A DNA stretch of 64,000 nt from Chryseobacterium bernardetii (lineage in GTDB: Bacteria > Bacteroidota > Bacteroidia > Flavobacteriales > Weeksellaceae): the NCBI RefSeq assembly GCF_003815975.1, contig NZ_CP033932.1, positions 4,941,501-5,005,500 of the forward strand, written 5' to 3'. Shown here piece by piece: positions 45,609 through 54,530 of the stretch. The translations under genes and the position numbers were made by a program. Under the pieces are notes generated by a model, which was given only the letters and a program-made list of their open reading frames with translations, was not told the origin of the DNA and searched no databases. How positions within the stretch are numbered: the stretch's first letter is position 1; every line of letters begins with the position of its first letter.

Positions 45609-45735
45609 ATTTTCATCAAAAATTATCATTAAACGTGTGAAAGAAATACAGAATAAGGAATCATTCTTTCATCAATCTATTTTTGTAAATCACTCAAATA
45701 TACGTAATAATCAAAATTCTCACTAAATTTGCAGT

Positions 45736-47883
45736 GTGTATATAGATAAAGAAGATTTAGACGAATTAGAGTTTCCGCAATTGCTCGCGGAAATCTCCCC
45801 ATTTGCGTATTCTCCGAAAACAAGAGAAAAAATTCTTCAACTTCGTCCGATGGAAATTGACGAGGCAGAACTTTCATTAAAAAAAACATCAGAATACCTG
45901 TCAAGTTTTGAAAGTTCAAATGCGATTCCGTTTGATGAATATGAAGATATTGAAAGTGAGCTGAAACTGATGCTGATTGAGAATTACCGTCTGGAAAACA
46001 GTGCTTTCATCAAAATAAAAACCATCACGGAACAGATTGGAAGATTACAGAAGTTCTTCCCTACCATGCCGGAAACATTTCCCACTTTACTGGAAGAAGT
46101 TTCTGTACTGGAATTCAGAAAAGAGATCATCGAGAAGGTTGATAAGGTATTCAACCGTTTTGGTGAAGTAAAAAGTGAAGCTTCTCCTGCCTTAAAAGGG
46201 ATAAGAACTGAGATCCAGCATGCTAAAAAAGCAATTCAGGAAAACTTCAACCGTGCTCTTACCACGTATGGGCAGAGTGACTTTTTGGATGATATACGGG
46301 AAACCATTATTGATGACCAACGGGTTTTAGCGGTAAAATCAGGATTTAAGAAAAGAGTTCCGGGAAGAACCCTTGGAATTTCAAAAACCGGTTCTATCAC
46401 CTATATCCAGCCGGATAGCGTTGTAAAGCATTACTTTAAGCTTCGTGAAAATGAAGAGGAAGAAAAAAAAGAGATTGATAAGGTTTTAAGAAAGCTTACT
46501 GCTGAACTGGCAGAATTCCAGCCCCAGCTTTGGAGATATCAGATGTATATTTTTGATCTTGACCTGGTGAGAGCCAAAGCTAAGTTTGCAGAACTTATCA
46601 ATGGAGTGCTTCCTAAGATCAACCGTCATAAGACATTGAGGTTAAAAGATGCCTTTCATCCTTTGTTGTGGTTAAGAAATAAGGTAGAGAACAAAACGAT
46701 TTACTCGCAGACTCTGACATTAACAGAATATAACAGAATTATCTGTATTTCCGGGCCAAATGCCGGTGGAAAATCAATCACATTGAAAACTGTCGGATTA
46801 TTACAGCTGATGATACAGAGTGGTATTCTGGTTCCTGTTCATCCAAAATCTGAAATGTTTTTCTTTGAGAAAATCATGACTGATATTGGTGATAATCAAT
46901 CTATAGAAAACCACCTTTCTACTTATTCATCAAGATTAAAGAAAATGTCCGGAATCATCCGTGAGGCTGACGCAGACACGCTTTTACTGATTGATGAGTT
47001 CGGAACAGGCTCTGATCCGGAATTGGGAGGCGCTCTGGCTGAAAGTTTCATGGAGTTTTTCTATGATAAAAAGAGTTTTGCGATTATTACAACGCATTAC
47101 ACCAATATCAAGCTGGTTATAGAACAACTTCCGAACGCTCAGAATGCAGCGATGCTTTTCAATGAGGAAACACTGGAACCTATGTATAAGCTGGAAGTAG
47201 GACAGGCTGGAAGCTCTTTTACTTTTGAAGTGGCTGAAAAGAATAAGATCCCAAGGTTTATTATTCATTCTGCCAAGAAAAAGGTAGAGCATGATATTGT
47301 GAATCTTGATAAAACGATCGTAAAACTGCAACAGGAGAAGTTTGAAGTTGAAAAACTGAAGTCTGATCTTGCAGAAAGAAAAGAATCTGTAGAAGATAAA
47401 CGTGATAACCTTCAGAAGCTGAATGACCAGCTTCAGCAGAAACTTTTCAATTTCCAGAAGCTATATGAGGAGGAACACCGTAAACTTCAGTTCGGGAACA
47501 AGATTGAAGCTTTCATTGATAGCTATACGAAAGGAAAATCCAGAAAAGATGTGGTAAAAGATTTTGTAAAGTTGCTTGAACAGGAAAAATTCAGAAAACT
47601 AGGTGCTGATAAAGATGAATCCAAGCGTCTGCAGGTAGTGAAAAGAAAAATTACGCAACAGCTTAAAAAGGAAGAAGTGATAGAAAAGATTGCTGAAACG
47701 AATGAAAAGCTGGAGGAAAAACGTAAGAGTGACCGTGCAGTCTGGATGAAAATAGGGCAGCGCGTCCGAATTACCGGAAGTACCAGCGTAGGAACTATTG
47801 AAAAAATCTCCAGAAATAAGGTGATTGTGAATTATGGAACTTTCAAAACAACGATTGATGCGGATGAATTAGAGAGAATCTAA
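45736..47883 (+). CDS. MutS2-like ATPase lacking a Smr domain
   Basis: The 715-residue protein contains the MutS core: Walker A SGPNAGGKS (around residues 339-347), SxENHLSTYSSRLKKM and Walker B LLLIDEFGTGSDPELGGAL, then a long coiled-coil region (residues 500-640) and a small beta domain ending TTIDADELERI. The Smr nuclease domain found at the end of most MutS2 proteins (about 780 residues) is absent, as is usual in many Flavobacteria. MutS2 proteins bind branched DNA and also act on stalled ribosomes; the role of this form is unclear. The start is GTG at 45736, only five bases after a TAAATTTG box. Confidence 0.88.
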   Translation: MYIDKEDLDELEFPQLLAEISPFAYSPKTREKILQLRPMEIDEAELSLKKTSEYLSSFESSNAIPFDEYEDIESELKLMLIENYRLENSAFIKIKTITEQIGRLQKFFPTMPETFPTLLEEVSVLEFRKEIIEKVDKVFNRFGEVKSEASPALKGIRTEIQHAKKAIQENFNRALTTYGQSDFLDDIRETIIDDQRVLAVKSGFKKRVPGRTLGISKTGSITYIQPDSVVKHYFKLRENEEEEKKEIDKVLRKLTAELAEFQPQLWRYQMYIFDLDLVRAKAKFAELINGVLPKINRHKTLRLKDAFHPLLWLRNKVENKTIYSQTLTLTEYNRIICISGPNAGGKSITLKTVGLLQLMIQSGILVPVHPKSEMFFFEKIMTDIGDNQSIENHLSTYSSRLKKMSGIIREADADTLLLIDEFGTGSDPELGGALAESFMEFFYDKKSFAIITTHYTNIKLVIEQLPNAQNAAMLFNEETLEPMYKLEVGQAGSSFTFEVAEKNKIPRFIIHSAKKKVEHDIVNLDKTIVKLQQEKFEVEKLKSDLAERKESVEDKRDNLQKLNDQLQQKLFNFQKLYEEEHRKLQFGNKIEAFIDSYTKGKSRKDVVKDFVKLLEQEKFRKLGADKDESKRLQVVKRKITQQLKKEEVIEKIAETNEKLEEKRKSDRAVWMKIGQRVRITGSTSVGTIEKISRNKVIVNYGTFKTTIDADELERI

Positions 47884-47938
47884 TCGGCTTGAAAATGCAT
47901 TGATCTTTGAACTGGGAAATTAACTGAATACAATAATG

Positions 47939-47968
47939 GAAGAGAGTGTCTGAGGATGCTCTCTTTTT
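47939..47968 (+). terminator. Terminator of the MutS2-like gene
   Basis: AGAGAG and CTCTCT pair across a 12-base loop, followed by TTTTTAG, about 55 bases after the stop. The stem is short. Confidence 0.6.
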
Positions 47969-48017
47969 AGTTATTATCCATTTCTGTATTTTTGGTCAAA
48001 ATTTACGAATCACAGCT

Positions 48018-48296
48018 ATGACCAAAAATTTTTCTGTCCTTTGGATCTTTTATAAAAAACTGATTATTCCTGCAGCCTTCTTTATTTTGCTGCTCATTTT
48101 TTTATTCTCGCTCAACATTCAAACTTTTGGGTTAAGCATTCTTTTAATTTTTCCCCTTCTTCATTACTTTGTCTATGAATTAAGATTTAAAAATGAATAT
48201 CATTTCTATGCTAATTTTGGATTTTCAAGATTATTTCTTTGGGGAATCACCCTATCTTTAAGTCTACTTATAGAGATTATTACACAGTTCTTATGA
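48018..48296 (+). CDS. Small membrane protein coupled to ABC ATPase
   Basis: The ATG at 48018 (MTKNFSVLWIF) gives a 92-residue protein with about three predicted helices (LIIPAAFFILLLIFLFSL, TFGLSILLIFPLLHYFVY, FLWGITLSLSLLIEIITQF). Its TGA shares three bases with the ATG of the ABC ATPase (ATGA), so the two are translated together. It is far too small for an ordinary ABC permease. Family not recognised. Confidence 0.72.
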   Translation: MTKNFSVLWIFYKKLIIPAAFFILLLIFLFSLNIQTFGLSILLIFPLLHYFVYELRFKNEYHFYANFGFSRLFLWGITLSLSLLIEIITQFL

Positions 48297-48955
48297 AAAT
48301 GCTCCATATTGACAGTATTACAAAATCTTTTGATGGCAGGCCTATTTTACAAGATATTTATCTGGGCTGTAAAACTGGTCAGATTATAGGATTATTGGGA
48401 AGAAACGGTTCCGGAAAGTCTACTTTACTCCGGATTATTTTCGGTACCATTAGTAGTGATACCCAGTTTATAAAATGTAATGATAAAGTTTTAAGAAATC
48501 TGTCTGACAGAAGGAATAAAATTTCTTATTTGCCTCAAAATTCCTTTTTACCTAAAAATGAGAAAATCAAGAAACTGATTCCGCTTTTCTGCAATAAGGA
48601 AAATACAGACTTACTGTATTCTTCAAGTCTTATCAAGCCTTTTCTGCATGAGAAACCTAAAAACCTTTCCTTAGGCGAACTTAGAATAATTGAAGCGCTT
48701 CTTATCATTCATTCTGATTCTGACTTTATTTTATTAGATGAGCCTTTTCATAGTCTTTCACCTAAAATATCCGAAGAGTTAAAAAAACTGATCCGCTTAC
48801 AAATGATAAACAAGGGTATTATTATTTCAGATCATAATTACCTGGATATTTTTGATATTTCAAATGATATATACCTTCTTTCCAACGGATATTTAAAGCC
48901 AATACAAGATTTAAAAGAACTACAACGGTATAATTATCTTCCGAAAAGCATTTAA
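48293..48955 (+). CDS. ABC-type ATPase with miniature membrane partner
   Basis: From the ATG at 48293 the protein has 220 residues and a full ATPase set: Walker A GRNGSGKST (36-44), Q-loop LPQNSFLP, signature LSLGELRII, Walker B FILLDEP and H-loop SDHNYLD. The signature is LSLGE rather than LSGGQ. The gene overlaps the small membrane protein gene and has no conventional permease next to it. The pair may form a specialised transporter or a regulatory ATPase; which one cannot be told. Confidence 0.82.
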   Translation: MKMLHIDSITKSFDGRPILQDIYLGCKTGQIIGLLGRNGSGKSTLLRIIFGTISSDTQFIKCNDKVLRNLSDRRNKISYLPQNSFLPKNEKIKKLIPLFCNKENTDLLYSSSLIKPFLHEKPKNLSLGELRIIEALLIIHSDSDFILLDEPFHSLSPKISEELKKLIRLQMINKGIIISDHNYLDIFDISNDIYLLSNGYLKPIQDLKELQRYNYLPKSI

Positions 48956-48987
48956 TTTATATATTTGGGAATTAAAAATCTGTTATA

Positions 48988-49785
48988 ATGATTTCAATAA
49001 ACAAAGCATTTTACTTATCTGCATTCAGTATTTTTTCTTTAGCTTACGTTAAAGGTCAGAATAAAGTTCCTTTTGGTGTTGTAAAAGCTGAAGAAGGGTA
49101 TGCTAATGTACGTGTACATAAGGATAATTACAGAAAAATTGTTGATAAGATCCGTATGCGTAAAGGAGATGTTTTTGTTTATGTAAAACCTGCTCCGGGA
49201 GAAACGGAATGGATCTGGATTAAATATCCTGAAAAGCAGGACGAAGACAAACCGTTTGTTCGATATGAAACCCTTGACAAGGAAGGGATGGTAAATAAGG
49301 AACGTATTGCCTTTATAGATCAGCTTCCAGCTTATACCCCTTCCAAATCTAAAAACGGAAGATCTCTTATTTTCACAGATAATTCCGATCCGAAAATTCC
49401 TACAGCCCAAAGGAGTAAAGTTGTTATTGATATTTATCCGTCCAATGCCGGCTATCGCAAAAAAGAAAAAGATGCCGAAGGAAAACTTCTTACTATAGAT
49501 AAAGTAAAGCCCTGGGGAATTGGCAATGATCTTCCTGAAGGAATGACGGAAATTAAATCCATAAGACTTCAACAGCCAGGAAGAGGTTCTGTTTTTGTAA
49601 GAGAAGCCATCAAAAATATGTTCCAGCCTACAATGGATTTCAACAATGTGGGGGTAACTTCCCTGGATAACGACAATATCTTTCTTTATATGATCAATGG
49701 TTCCGGAGAAAACAGATATACAACGCTGTGGACCATCAAAAAGGGAAGAGTAATCAGCCAGATTATTTATCATAATCCGGAATAA
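48988..49785 (+). CDS. Secreted protein with SH3-like domain, unknown
   Basis: The 265-residue protein has a signal peptide (SIFSLAYVKGQ) and, near the N-terminus, GVVKAEEGYANVRVHKDNYRKIVDKIRMRKGDVFVYV, a bacterial SH3-like pattern similar to the secreted protein at 25336. The C-terminal two thirds are basic and beta-rich and are not recognised. It follows the ABC gene by 32 bases. Confidence 0.7.
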   Translation: MISINKAFYLSAFSIFSLAYVKGQNKVPFGVVKAEEGYANVRVHKDNYRKIVDKIRMRKGDVFVYVKPAPGETEWIWIKYPEKQDEDKPFVRYETLDKEGMVNKERIAFIDQLPAYTPSKSKNGRSLIFTDNSDPKIPTAQRSKVVIDIYPSNAGYRKKEKDAEGKLLTIDKVKPWGIGNDLPEGMTEIKSIRLQQPGRGSVFVREAIKNMFQPTMDFNNVGVTSLDNDNIFLYMINGSGENRYTTLWTIKKGRVISQIIYHNPE

Positions 49786-49830
49786 ATTCATTATTTTTGC
49801 ACCGAAAAGTTTTAACGCTTATTCATCACA

Positions 49831-49983
49831 GAAACCGGTTCTGCATAACCGCAGATTAAAAGGGAACCGTGTGAAAATCACGGACTGTCGCGCAACTGTA
49901 AGTAACTAAAGTCTTTATCAAAAGATCCACTGTGCGAGGCATGGGAAGGAGATAAATGATGTTACAAGTCAGGAGACCTGCCG
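49831..49983 (+). ncRNA. Cobalamin (B12) riboswitch
   Basis: Consensus blocks appear in order: AACCGGTT stem start, AAAGGGAACCGTGTG, AATCACGGACTGTCGCGCAAC, CTGTAAG, CCACTGTGCGAGG, ATGGGAAGG, and the B12 box AAGTCAGGAGACCTGCC at 49966-49982. These are the defining elements of the adenosylcobalamin aptamer. The region after it (49984-50115) contains pairing segments such as CAGGGATTTCC / AAAGTTCCTG that could be the expression platform. The next gene is an acyl-CoA thioesterase at 50116, not a B12 transport or synthesis gene. Confidence 0.93.
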
Positions 49984-50115
49984 ATTTCTTAAACAAGAAA
50001 CTTTCGCGATTTGAAGTTTTATTGATCTGATGGATTGTTTCAGGGATTTCCAAAGTTCCTGTTATTATTCTGTTGTTTTGATACCATTTCATTTCGCTTT
50101 AATTAATAATGAAAT

Positions 50116-50499
50116 ATGACTACAGAAGAAAGAATTGAAGCTGCCGAAACCAGAATCTTTAAAGCGGTTTTTCCTAACACAACCAATCATTACGACACCC
50201 TTTTCGGGGGTACTGCCATGCAGCTGATGGATGAAGTAGCCTTCATTGCAGCTACCCGTTTCGCAAGAAAGAGAGTGGTAACAGTAAGCAGTGACAAGAT
50301 CGATTTTAAAAAGCCTATTCCTGCCGGAACTATCGTAGAACTGATCGGAAAAGTTTCATACGTTGGAAAAACCAGTATGAAAGTAAGCGTTGAGATCTAT
50401 ACTGAACAGATGTATTCTTACGAAAGAGAAAAAGCAATTGTGGGTGATTTTACTTTTGTAGCAATTGATGAATTTAAGAAACCAATCCAAATACTATAA
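50116..50499 (+). CDS. Acyl-CoA thioesterase (YciA-like hotdog)
   Basis: The 127-residue protein has the HYDTLFGGTAMQLMDEVAFIAATR helix of single-hotdog acyl-CoA thioesterases and the strands VTVSSDKIDFKKPIPAGTIVELIGKV. The catalytic Asp (in LMDEV) and the GG turn are present. It hydrolyses acyl-CoA to free CoA and acid, with substrate range unknown. It is the first gene after the cobalamin riboswitch, 132 bases away, and ends at a strong hairpin. Confidence 0.9.
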   Translation: MTTEERIEAAETRIFKAVFPNTTNHYDTLFGGTAMQLMDEVAFIAATRFARKRVVTVSSDKIDFKKPIPAGTIVELIGKVSYVGKTSMKVSVEIYTEQMYSYEREKAIVGDFTFVAIDEFKKPIQIL

Positions 50500-50512
50500 A
50501 TAGAAGAATTTA

Positions 50513-50531
50513 GGGCGGCCAAAGGCCGCCC
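50513..50531 (+). terminator. GC-rich hairpin after thioesterase
   Basis: Stem GGGCGGCC / GGCCGCCC with a three-base AAA loop; T-rich sequence follows from 50536. A good terminator although the T run is offset by five bases. Confidence 0.75.
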
Positions 50532-50549
50532 GAAACTTTTTATAAATTT

Positions 50550-51140
50550 TTATTTTAAGACTTTCTCTGTCTCAAGGCTTCTGTTCAAAAGCAGTTCAAA
50601 AGCCTCGCCCATTTCATCTGAAGCTCTGGTAATGGCCGTTTCAAGCATATTTCTGATCTGTTTTTCAGTAACCCCGGCTTCTGTCCAGCTTTTCCCCGAA
50701 GTATGTGAATTCAGAATGAAAGGCATGATCCTGTCAATAGAACATGCAAAAATAGCATCTGGTGTAGCTTCTTCCTCAAATTCAAGCCATAAGTTAAAAA
50801 ATTCCGTACGCAGAGGCTCATCCAGGATTCCGAAGATCTTCTGTGCAGAGAGCTTTTCTCTTTCAAACTTCCCTACCATAGCTGCTTCATCGAAAAGAAA
50901 GGTGTCTCCTGCTTCAATTTCTACAAGATCATGAATGGAAAGCATTCTGATCACTCTCAACAAATCGATATCTGCACGGTTTTTTGCATAAGGATAAAGA
51001 ATCTGTGCTAAAATAATAATCTGCCAAGAATGCTCCGCTGTATTTTCTCTTCGGGAATCATCTGCATTGTAATTTCTTCTCTGTACGTTTTTCAGGGCAT
51101 CTACTGCCAGGATAAAATCAATCTCTTTTTGAATCTTCAT
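50550..51140 (-). CDS. HD-domain phosphohydrolase (YfbR/HDDC2-like)
   Basis: The 196-residue protein has the metal-binding motifs of YfbR-type 5'-deoxynucleotidases: RRENTAEHSWQI (His in H...), SIHDLVEIEAGDTF (the HD pair) and the later SIDRIMPFIL with Asp. Relatives remove phosphate from deoxyribonucleoside monophosphates, controlling dNTP pools. The substrate here is inferred from motifs. It lies 2 bases before the next minus-strand gene's stop, so is likely co-transcribed with it. Confidence 0.85.
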   Translation of the reverse strand: MKIQKEIDFILAVDALKNVQRRNYNADDSRRENTAEHSWQIIILAQILYPYAKNRADIDLLRVIRMLSIHDLVEIEAGDTFLFDEAAMVGKFEREKLSAQKIFGILDEPLRTEFFNLWLEFEEEATPDAIFACSIDRIMPFILNSHTSGKSWTEAGVTEKQIRNMLETAITRASDEMGEAFELLLNRSLETEKVLK

Positions 51141-51141
51141 C

Positions 51142-51846
51142 TTACTTTTCTCTGTTATATTGATCTGCCGGATACACCTTGGTTCTGGTAATCCATTTAT
51201 TATTTTTCTTTTCTTTTGTGGTAACTTTTACATACCCCTCTTCGCTGCTGTCCTCTTCTTTTTCAAGCACTTTACTAAGTCCTTTATTTGGAACCACCTC
51301 ATATTCTGTTGTAAAAAGATTGCAACATCCTGATTTTCCGAAAGCAATAAGACGTTTACGAACCGGATCTGTTTCAAAAAAATCAAAATTATCTGATCCC
51401 AGCTCTGTAAGTTCTTTACTTTTTACAAAAGCCATTCTTGTACTATTGAATACATATACATCATAAGATGCTGAACTATAATTTCCCATATTTCCGTTTC
51501 TTATAGCGAGGTCTTCGGTTCCGTCAAAATTAAAGTCATCAAAAATAAGAGGGCTCTGTTCCTTTGTTAGCGGTATTATTTTCCCACGCTCCAGTTTCTG
51601 CCCTTCCCCAAGATGGAGTACCAAATTATCTGATGTAAAAGTCTGTACTTTGGTGTTATTGCTGTTAAATAATTCAACAGTTCCTTTATCCATACATTTC
51701 CCATCGAAACAATTGTCTATATGGATAATGGCATCATAATTTTTCGAAGCGTCCTTAATCTCAAACTTATATTGCCCGAAACACAATGGACCTAATAGTA
51801 TAAAGGCGGATAAACTCCTGTAATAATTCAAAATATTCATGTTCAT
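51142..51846 (-). CDS. XAC2610-related exported protein
   Basis: I start at the ATG at 51846 (MNMNILNYYRSL), giving 234 residues with a signal peptide ending LCFGQ. The mature part contains PLIFDDFNFDGTEDLAIRNGN, a calcium-site-like FDxxxDGxxD motif, then YDVYVFNSTRMAFVKSKELTEL, matching XAC2610-type proteins of unknown role. The protein ends with a basic tail. The gene is 2 bases from the HD-domain gene. Confidence 0.75.
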   Translation of the reverse strand: MNMNILNYYRSLSAFILLGPLCFGQYKFEIKDASKNYDAIIHIDNCFDGKCMDKGTVELFNSNNTKVQTFTSDNLVLHLGEGQKLERGKIIPLTKEQSPLIFDDFNFDGTEDLAIRNGNMGNYSSASYDVYVFNSTRMAFVKSKELTELGSDNFDFFETDPVRKRLIAFGKSGCCNLFTTEYEVVPNKGLSKVLEKEEDSSEEGYVKVTTKEKKNNKWITRTKVYPADQYNREK

Positions 51847-51888
51847 AGTAATATTGGATTCAAATGTTTTATAAAAACTTTCAAACAA

Positions 51889-52294
51889 AAATACGAATCA
51901 TAACCCCGATTTCAAAACTCAAATGTTTTTAGACAAATAGATAAGTGATAATGATGATTGATTAAACACCATTAAATCATAGCAAACAACAACATTCTAT
52001 TACAGGATAACTTTGATCTTAACCAGCCAGAATGATTTCATTTTTCCAAAATTTATTAATTTTTTAGCCTTTTCTAAAGATTTCTTCCTCTAAAATAAAA
52101 ATCTTCAAAAGATTATTAAAAATTTATTACACTGATTATCAAATTATTAACAAATTTATTTTCAAAATTTCACTACTTTGTATTGCATAATACCATTTTA
52201 ATTACATATCTTTGTAATGTAAAATTAGAATAGGCTCAACTAGCTAGGGGCATTTTTCTAAAAATATAACCTTAATTAACAAAACTTATCAAAG
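51889..52294. other. 406-bp intergenic region upstream of PadR gene
   Basis: The region separates the divergent XAC2610-type gene and the PadR-PspC operon. The right part carries the PadR promoter (52183-52214) and an 80-base untranslated leader with GGCTCAACTAGCTAGG. No ORF is supported; the left part is AT-rich with no recognised element. Confidence 0.45.
52183..52214 (+). promoter_or_regulatory. Bacteroidota-type promoter of padR-pspC operon
   Basis: TTG at 52183-52185 and TATCTTTG at 52207-52214 are spaced by 21 bases. The expected start site is about 75 bases before the PadR ATG. Confidence 0.65.
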
Positions 52295-52624
52295 ATGAAT
52301 ACTGAAAATACCAAAGCGCAAATGCGAAAAGGAATTCTGGAATTCTGTATTCTAAGTCTCATCAATCATCGTGAAATGTATGTTTCTGATCTTATTGATG
52401 AACTGAAAAAAGGAAAACTGGATGTAGTGGAAGGGACCCTCTACCCTCTTCTTACAAGACTTAAAAACGGAGAATTTCTCTCTTACAGATGGGAAGAATC
52501 TACAGGCGGGCCGCCCAGAAAATATTATCAGATCACAGAAAAAGGGAAACTTTTCCTGGATGAACTTCAAAATACGTGGAATGAGCTTACCGCTTCAGTA
52601 AACCAAATCACTCAACAACATTAA
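52295..52624 (+). CDS. PadR-family transcriptional regulator
   Basis: The 109-residue protein is nearly all winged helix: RKGILEFCILSLINHREMYVSDLIDELKKGKLDVVEGTLYPLLTRLKNGEFLSY, with the PadR signature EGTLYPLLTRL and SYRWEESTGGPPRKYYQITEKG. Such PadR proteins with a short C-terminus bind DNA as dimers. It is 11 bases before a PspC-domain protein gene, a pair seen often in Bacteroidota and suggesting membrane-stress control with autoregulation. Confidence 0.92.
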   Translation: MNTENTKAQMRKGILEFCILSLINHREMYVSDLIDELKKGKLDVVEGTLYPLLTRLKNGEFLSYRWEESTGGPPRKYYQITEKGKLFLDELQNTWNELTASVNQITQQH

Positions 52625-52635
52625 AAAACAAAGCT

Positions 52636-54354
52636 ATGAATAAAACACTCTCAATAGGACTCGCAGGTTTTTCTTTTACGATAGAAGAACACGCATATAT
52701 AAAGCTCAGCGATTACCTGAACGCTCTGAGAAGCTCACTGGATGCTTCTGAAGCAGATGAGGTAATGCATGACATAGAAATAAGAATGGTGGAGATCTTC
52801 AGAGATTCTCTGGGAAAACGTGAAGTAATTAATGATACAGATGTAGAAAAAGTAATTGCTCAGATCGGAACTCCTGAGAAAATTGAGGAACAGGAAGAAG
52901 CTTATTTTTCTGAAAAAAACACCACTAAGAATACCCATACAGGGGGAAATTATACAGACAAAAAACAATTATTCCGTGACCCTGAAAAGCAGAAAATTGC
53001 CGGGGTTTGTGCAGGCTTAGCACATTATGTAGGAATGGATATTACTGCTATGAGAATCATCTGGGTAGTTGTTTTCCTGGTGATGATTCCTGCGGCAGGA
53101 AGCGCTTTAGTGATTCTACTGCTTTATCTGATCCTTTGGCTGGTACTTCCAAAAGCACAAACCGCTTCAGATTTCCTGAAGATGCAGGGAAAGCCTATGA
53201 ACTTCGACAATCTTAAGAATGAGTCTAATAAATTGGTACAGTTTGCCAATGAATCTACTCAGAGGGTCGGAGAAATCTACAACGAAAACAAGCCTTACAT
53301 CAACAATGCCAGCAGCGGGATCTGGAACGTGTTCAAATATATAATCGGGGCATTCTCAGTATTGGTGGCAGTAGGAAGCATTATTGGAGTATTTGTATTA
53401 TTTGCCCTTTTCGGAATGGATACAGATTTCCCCGGAGCTAATCAGATCAGATTCTATATGGATGATAATGGTTTGGATAAAGTACTGGCAGCCATCATGA
53501 TTATAGGAAGTTTAATTCCTGCTATCCTTTTCAGCTTATTAAGCATTAAGATATTCTCTCCAAAAACGAAACTGAGAAATCTTGGATGGGTAGTTGGCGG
53601 GTTATTCCTTCTTCTGATAGGTCTGGGAACTTATTTCGGAATCAGCATGGCCAAGAAAAACCTGATCTATAAAGGCAGCAAAGAAGATATTGAAAACGTG
53701 GCCATCAATACTACTTCAGATACTGTATATGTAGACGTAAAACAGGTAAGTATTCCACAGACTTATAAAGCTTATGATGATGACATCTATTCTGATAAAA
53801 AGTCAGTGTATGAAGAAGATTATATTTCTGTAGAAGTTACAAGAAAACCGGAAGTAAAGACACCTTATCTTATCATTAAAAAGGAAGGAAATGGTTATAA
53901 CTTCCCAATTCAGGTAACAGTACCTGTAGAGGTTATTGATAATAAAGTAATGCTGCCGAACTACATTAAATATCCGTATGACCACAGATTCAGAGATTAC
54001 AGAGTAAATTATGAGCTGGTGGTTCCTCAGAAAACAATCGTAATTCCTGTTAAAAAAGACAGAATTGATTTTGACGGTGACCTGAACGGAGATGGCATGG
54101 ATGATGATGACCAGGACAGAGATGAAAATCACAACGGAATCAGAATCGAAAAAAATAAAATTACGGTAAATGGTTCAAGCATAGAATACAACTCTGATGA
54201 TAAAGACAGTGTTATCATTAACGGTAAAAAAGTTCCGAACAGCCAGGCTAAGAAAGTTATTGATTCCGTAGCATCTGATATCAAAAAAATCAACAAGGAT
54301 GTGGACATCAAAATAAAAGACGGAAAAAACGAAATATCCATACAAACTAAATAA
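52636..54354 (+). CDS. PspC-domain membrane protein with HAAS-type N-terminus
   Basis: The 572-residue protein has three parts: a cytoplasmic helical region (residues 1-100, SLDASEADEVMHDIEIRMVEIF ... TPEKIEE, similar to HAAS/DUF1700), a PspC domain with RDPEKQKIAGVCAGLAHYVGMDITAMRIIW and two helices, further helices to residue 350, and a large exported beta-rich C-terminal domain (DTVYVDVKQVSIPQ ... ). A Lys/Asp-rich stretch DFDGDLNGDGMDDDDQDRDENHN resembles a calcium-binding linker. The PadR partner and PspC module point to membrane-stress response. Confidence 0.88.
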   Translation: MNKTLSIGLAGFSFTIEEHAYIKLSDYLNALRSSLDASEADEVMHDIEIRMVEIFRDSLGKREVINDTDVEKVIAQIGTPEKIEEQEEAYFSEKNTTKNTHTGGNYTDKKQLFRDPEKQKIAGVCAGLAHYVGMDITAMRIIWVVVFLVMIPAAGSALVILLLYLILWLVLPKAQTASDFLKMQGKPMNFDNLKNESNKLVQFANESTQRVGEIYNENKPYINNASSGIWNVFKYIIGAFSVLVAVGSIIGVFVLFALFGMDTDFPGANQIRFYMDDNGLDKVLAAIMIIGSLIPAILFSLLSIKIFSPKTKLRNLGWVVGGLFLLLIGLGTYFGISMAKKNLIYKGSKEDIENVAINTTSDTVYVDVKQVSIPQTYKAYDDDIYSDKKSVYEEDYISVEVTRKPEVKTPYLIIKKEGNGYNFPIQVTVPVEVIDNKVMLPNYIKYPYDHRFRDYRVNYELVVPQKTIVIPVKKDRIDFDGDLNGDGMDDDDQDRDENHNGIRIEKNKITVNGSSIEYNSDDKDSVIINGKKVPNSQAKKVIDSVASDIKKINKDVDIKIKDGKNEISIQTK

Positions 54355-54363
54355 TTAACTACA

Positions 54364-54423
54364 GAGAGTGGTAGAAGGTGTGAATGGAAAGCAACCGTTT
54401 GAAATTCACACCATTCTTCTCTC
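54364..54423 (+). terminator. Long imperfect hairpin after pspC-type gene
   Basis: GAGAGTGGTAGAAGGTGTGAAT and ATTCACACCATTCTTCTCTC fold on each other with an 18-20-base loop, nine of the inner pairs being exact. It follows the stop by about 10 bases. Few T residues follow, so it may stabilise the message rather than terminate. Confidence 0.5.
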
Positions 54424-54530
54424 AGAAATGTGAAAAAAAACTAGTATTTAGTTCTCTATGTGGAAAAATTGTTATAATTTCGTATAGTTAAAAATTTAAT
54501 AACCAAATAAACACTAAAAACACTCTTATC

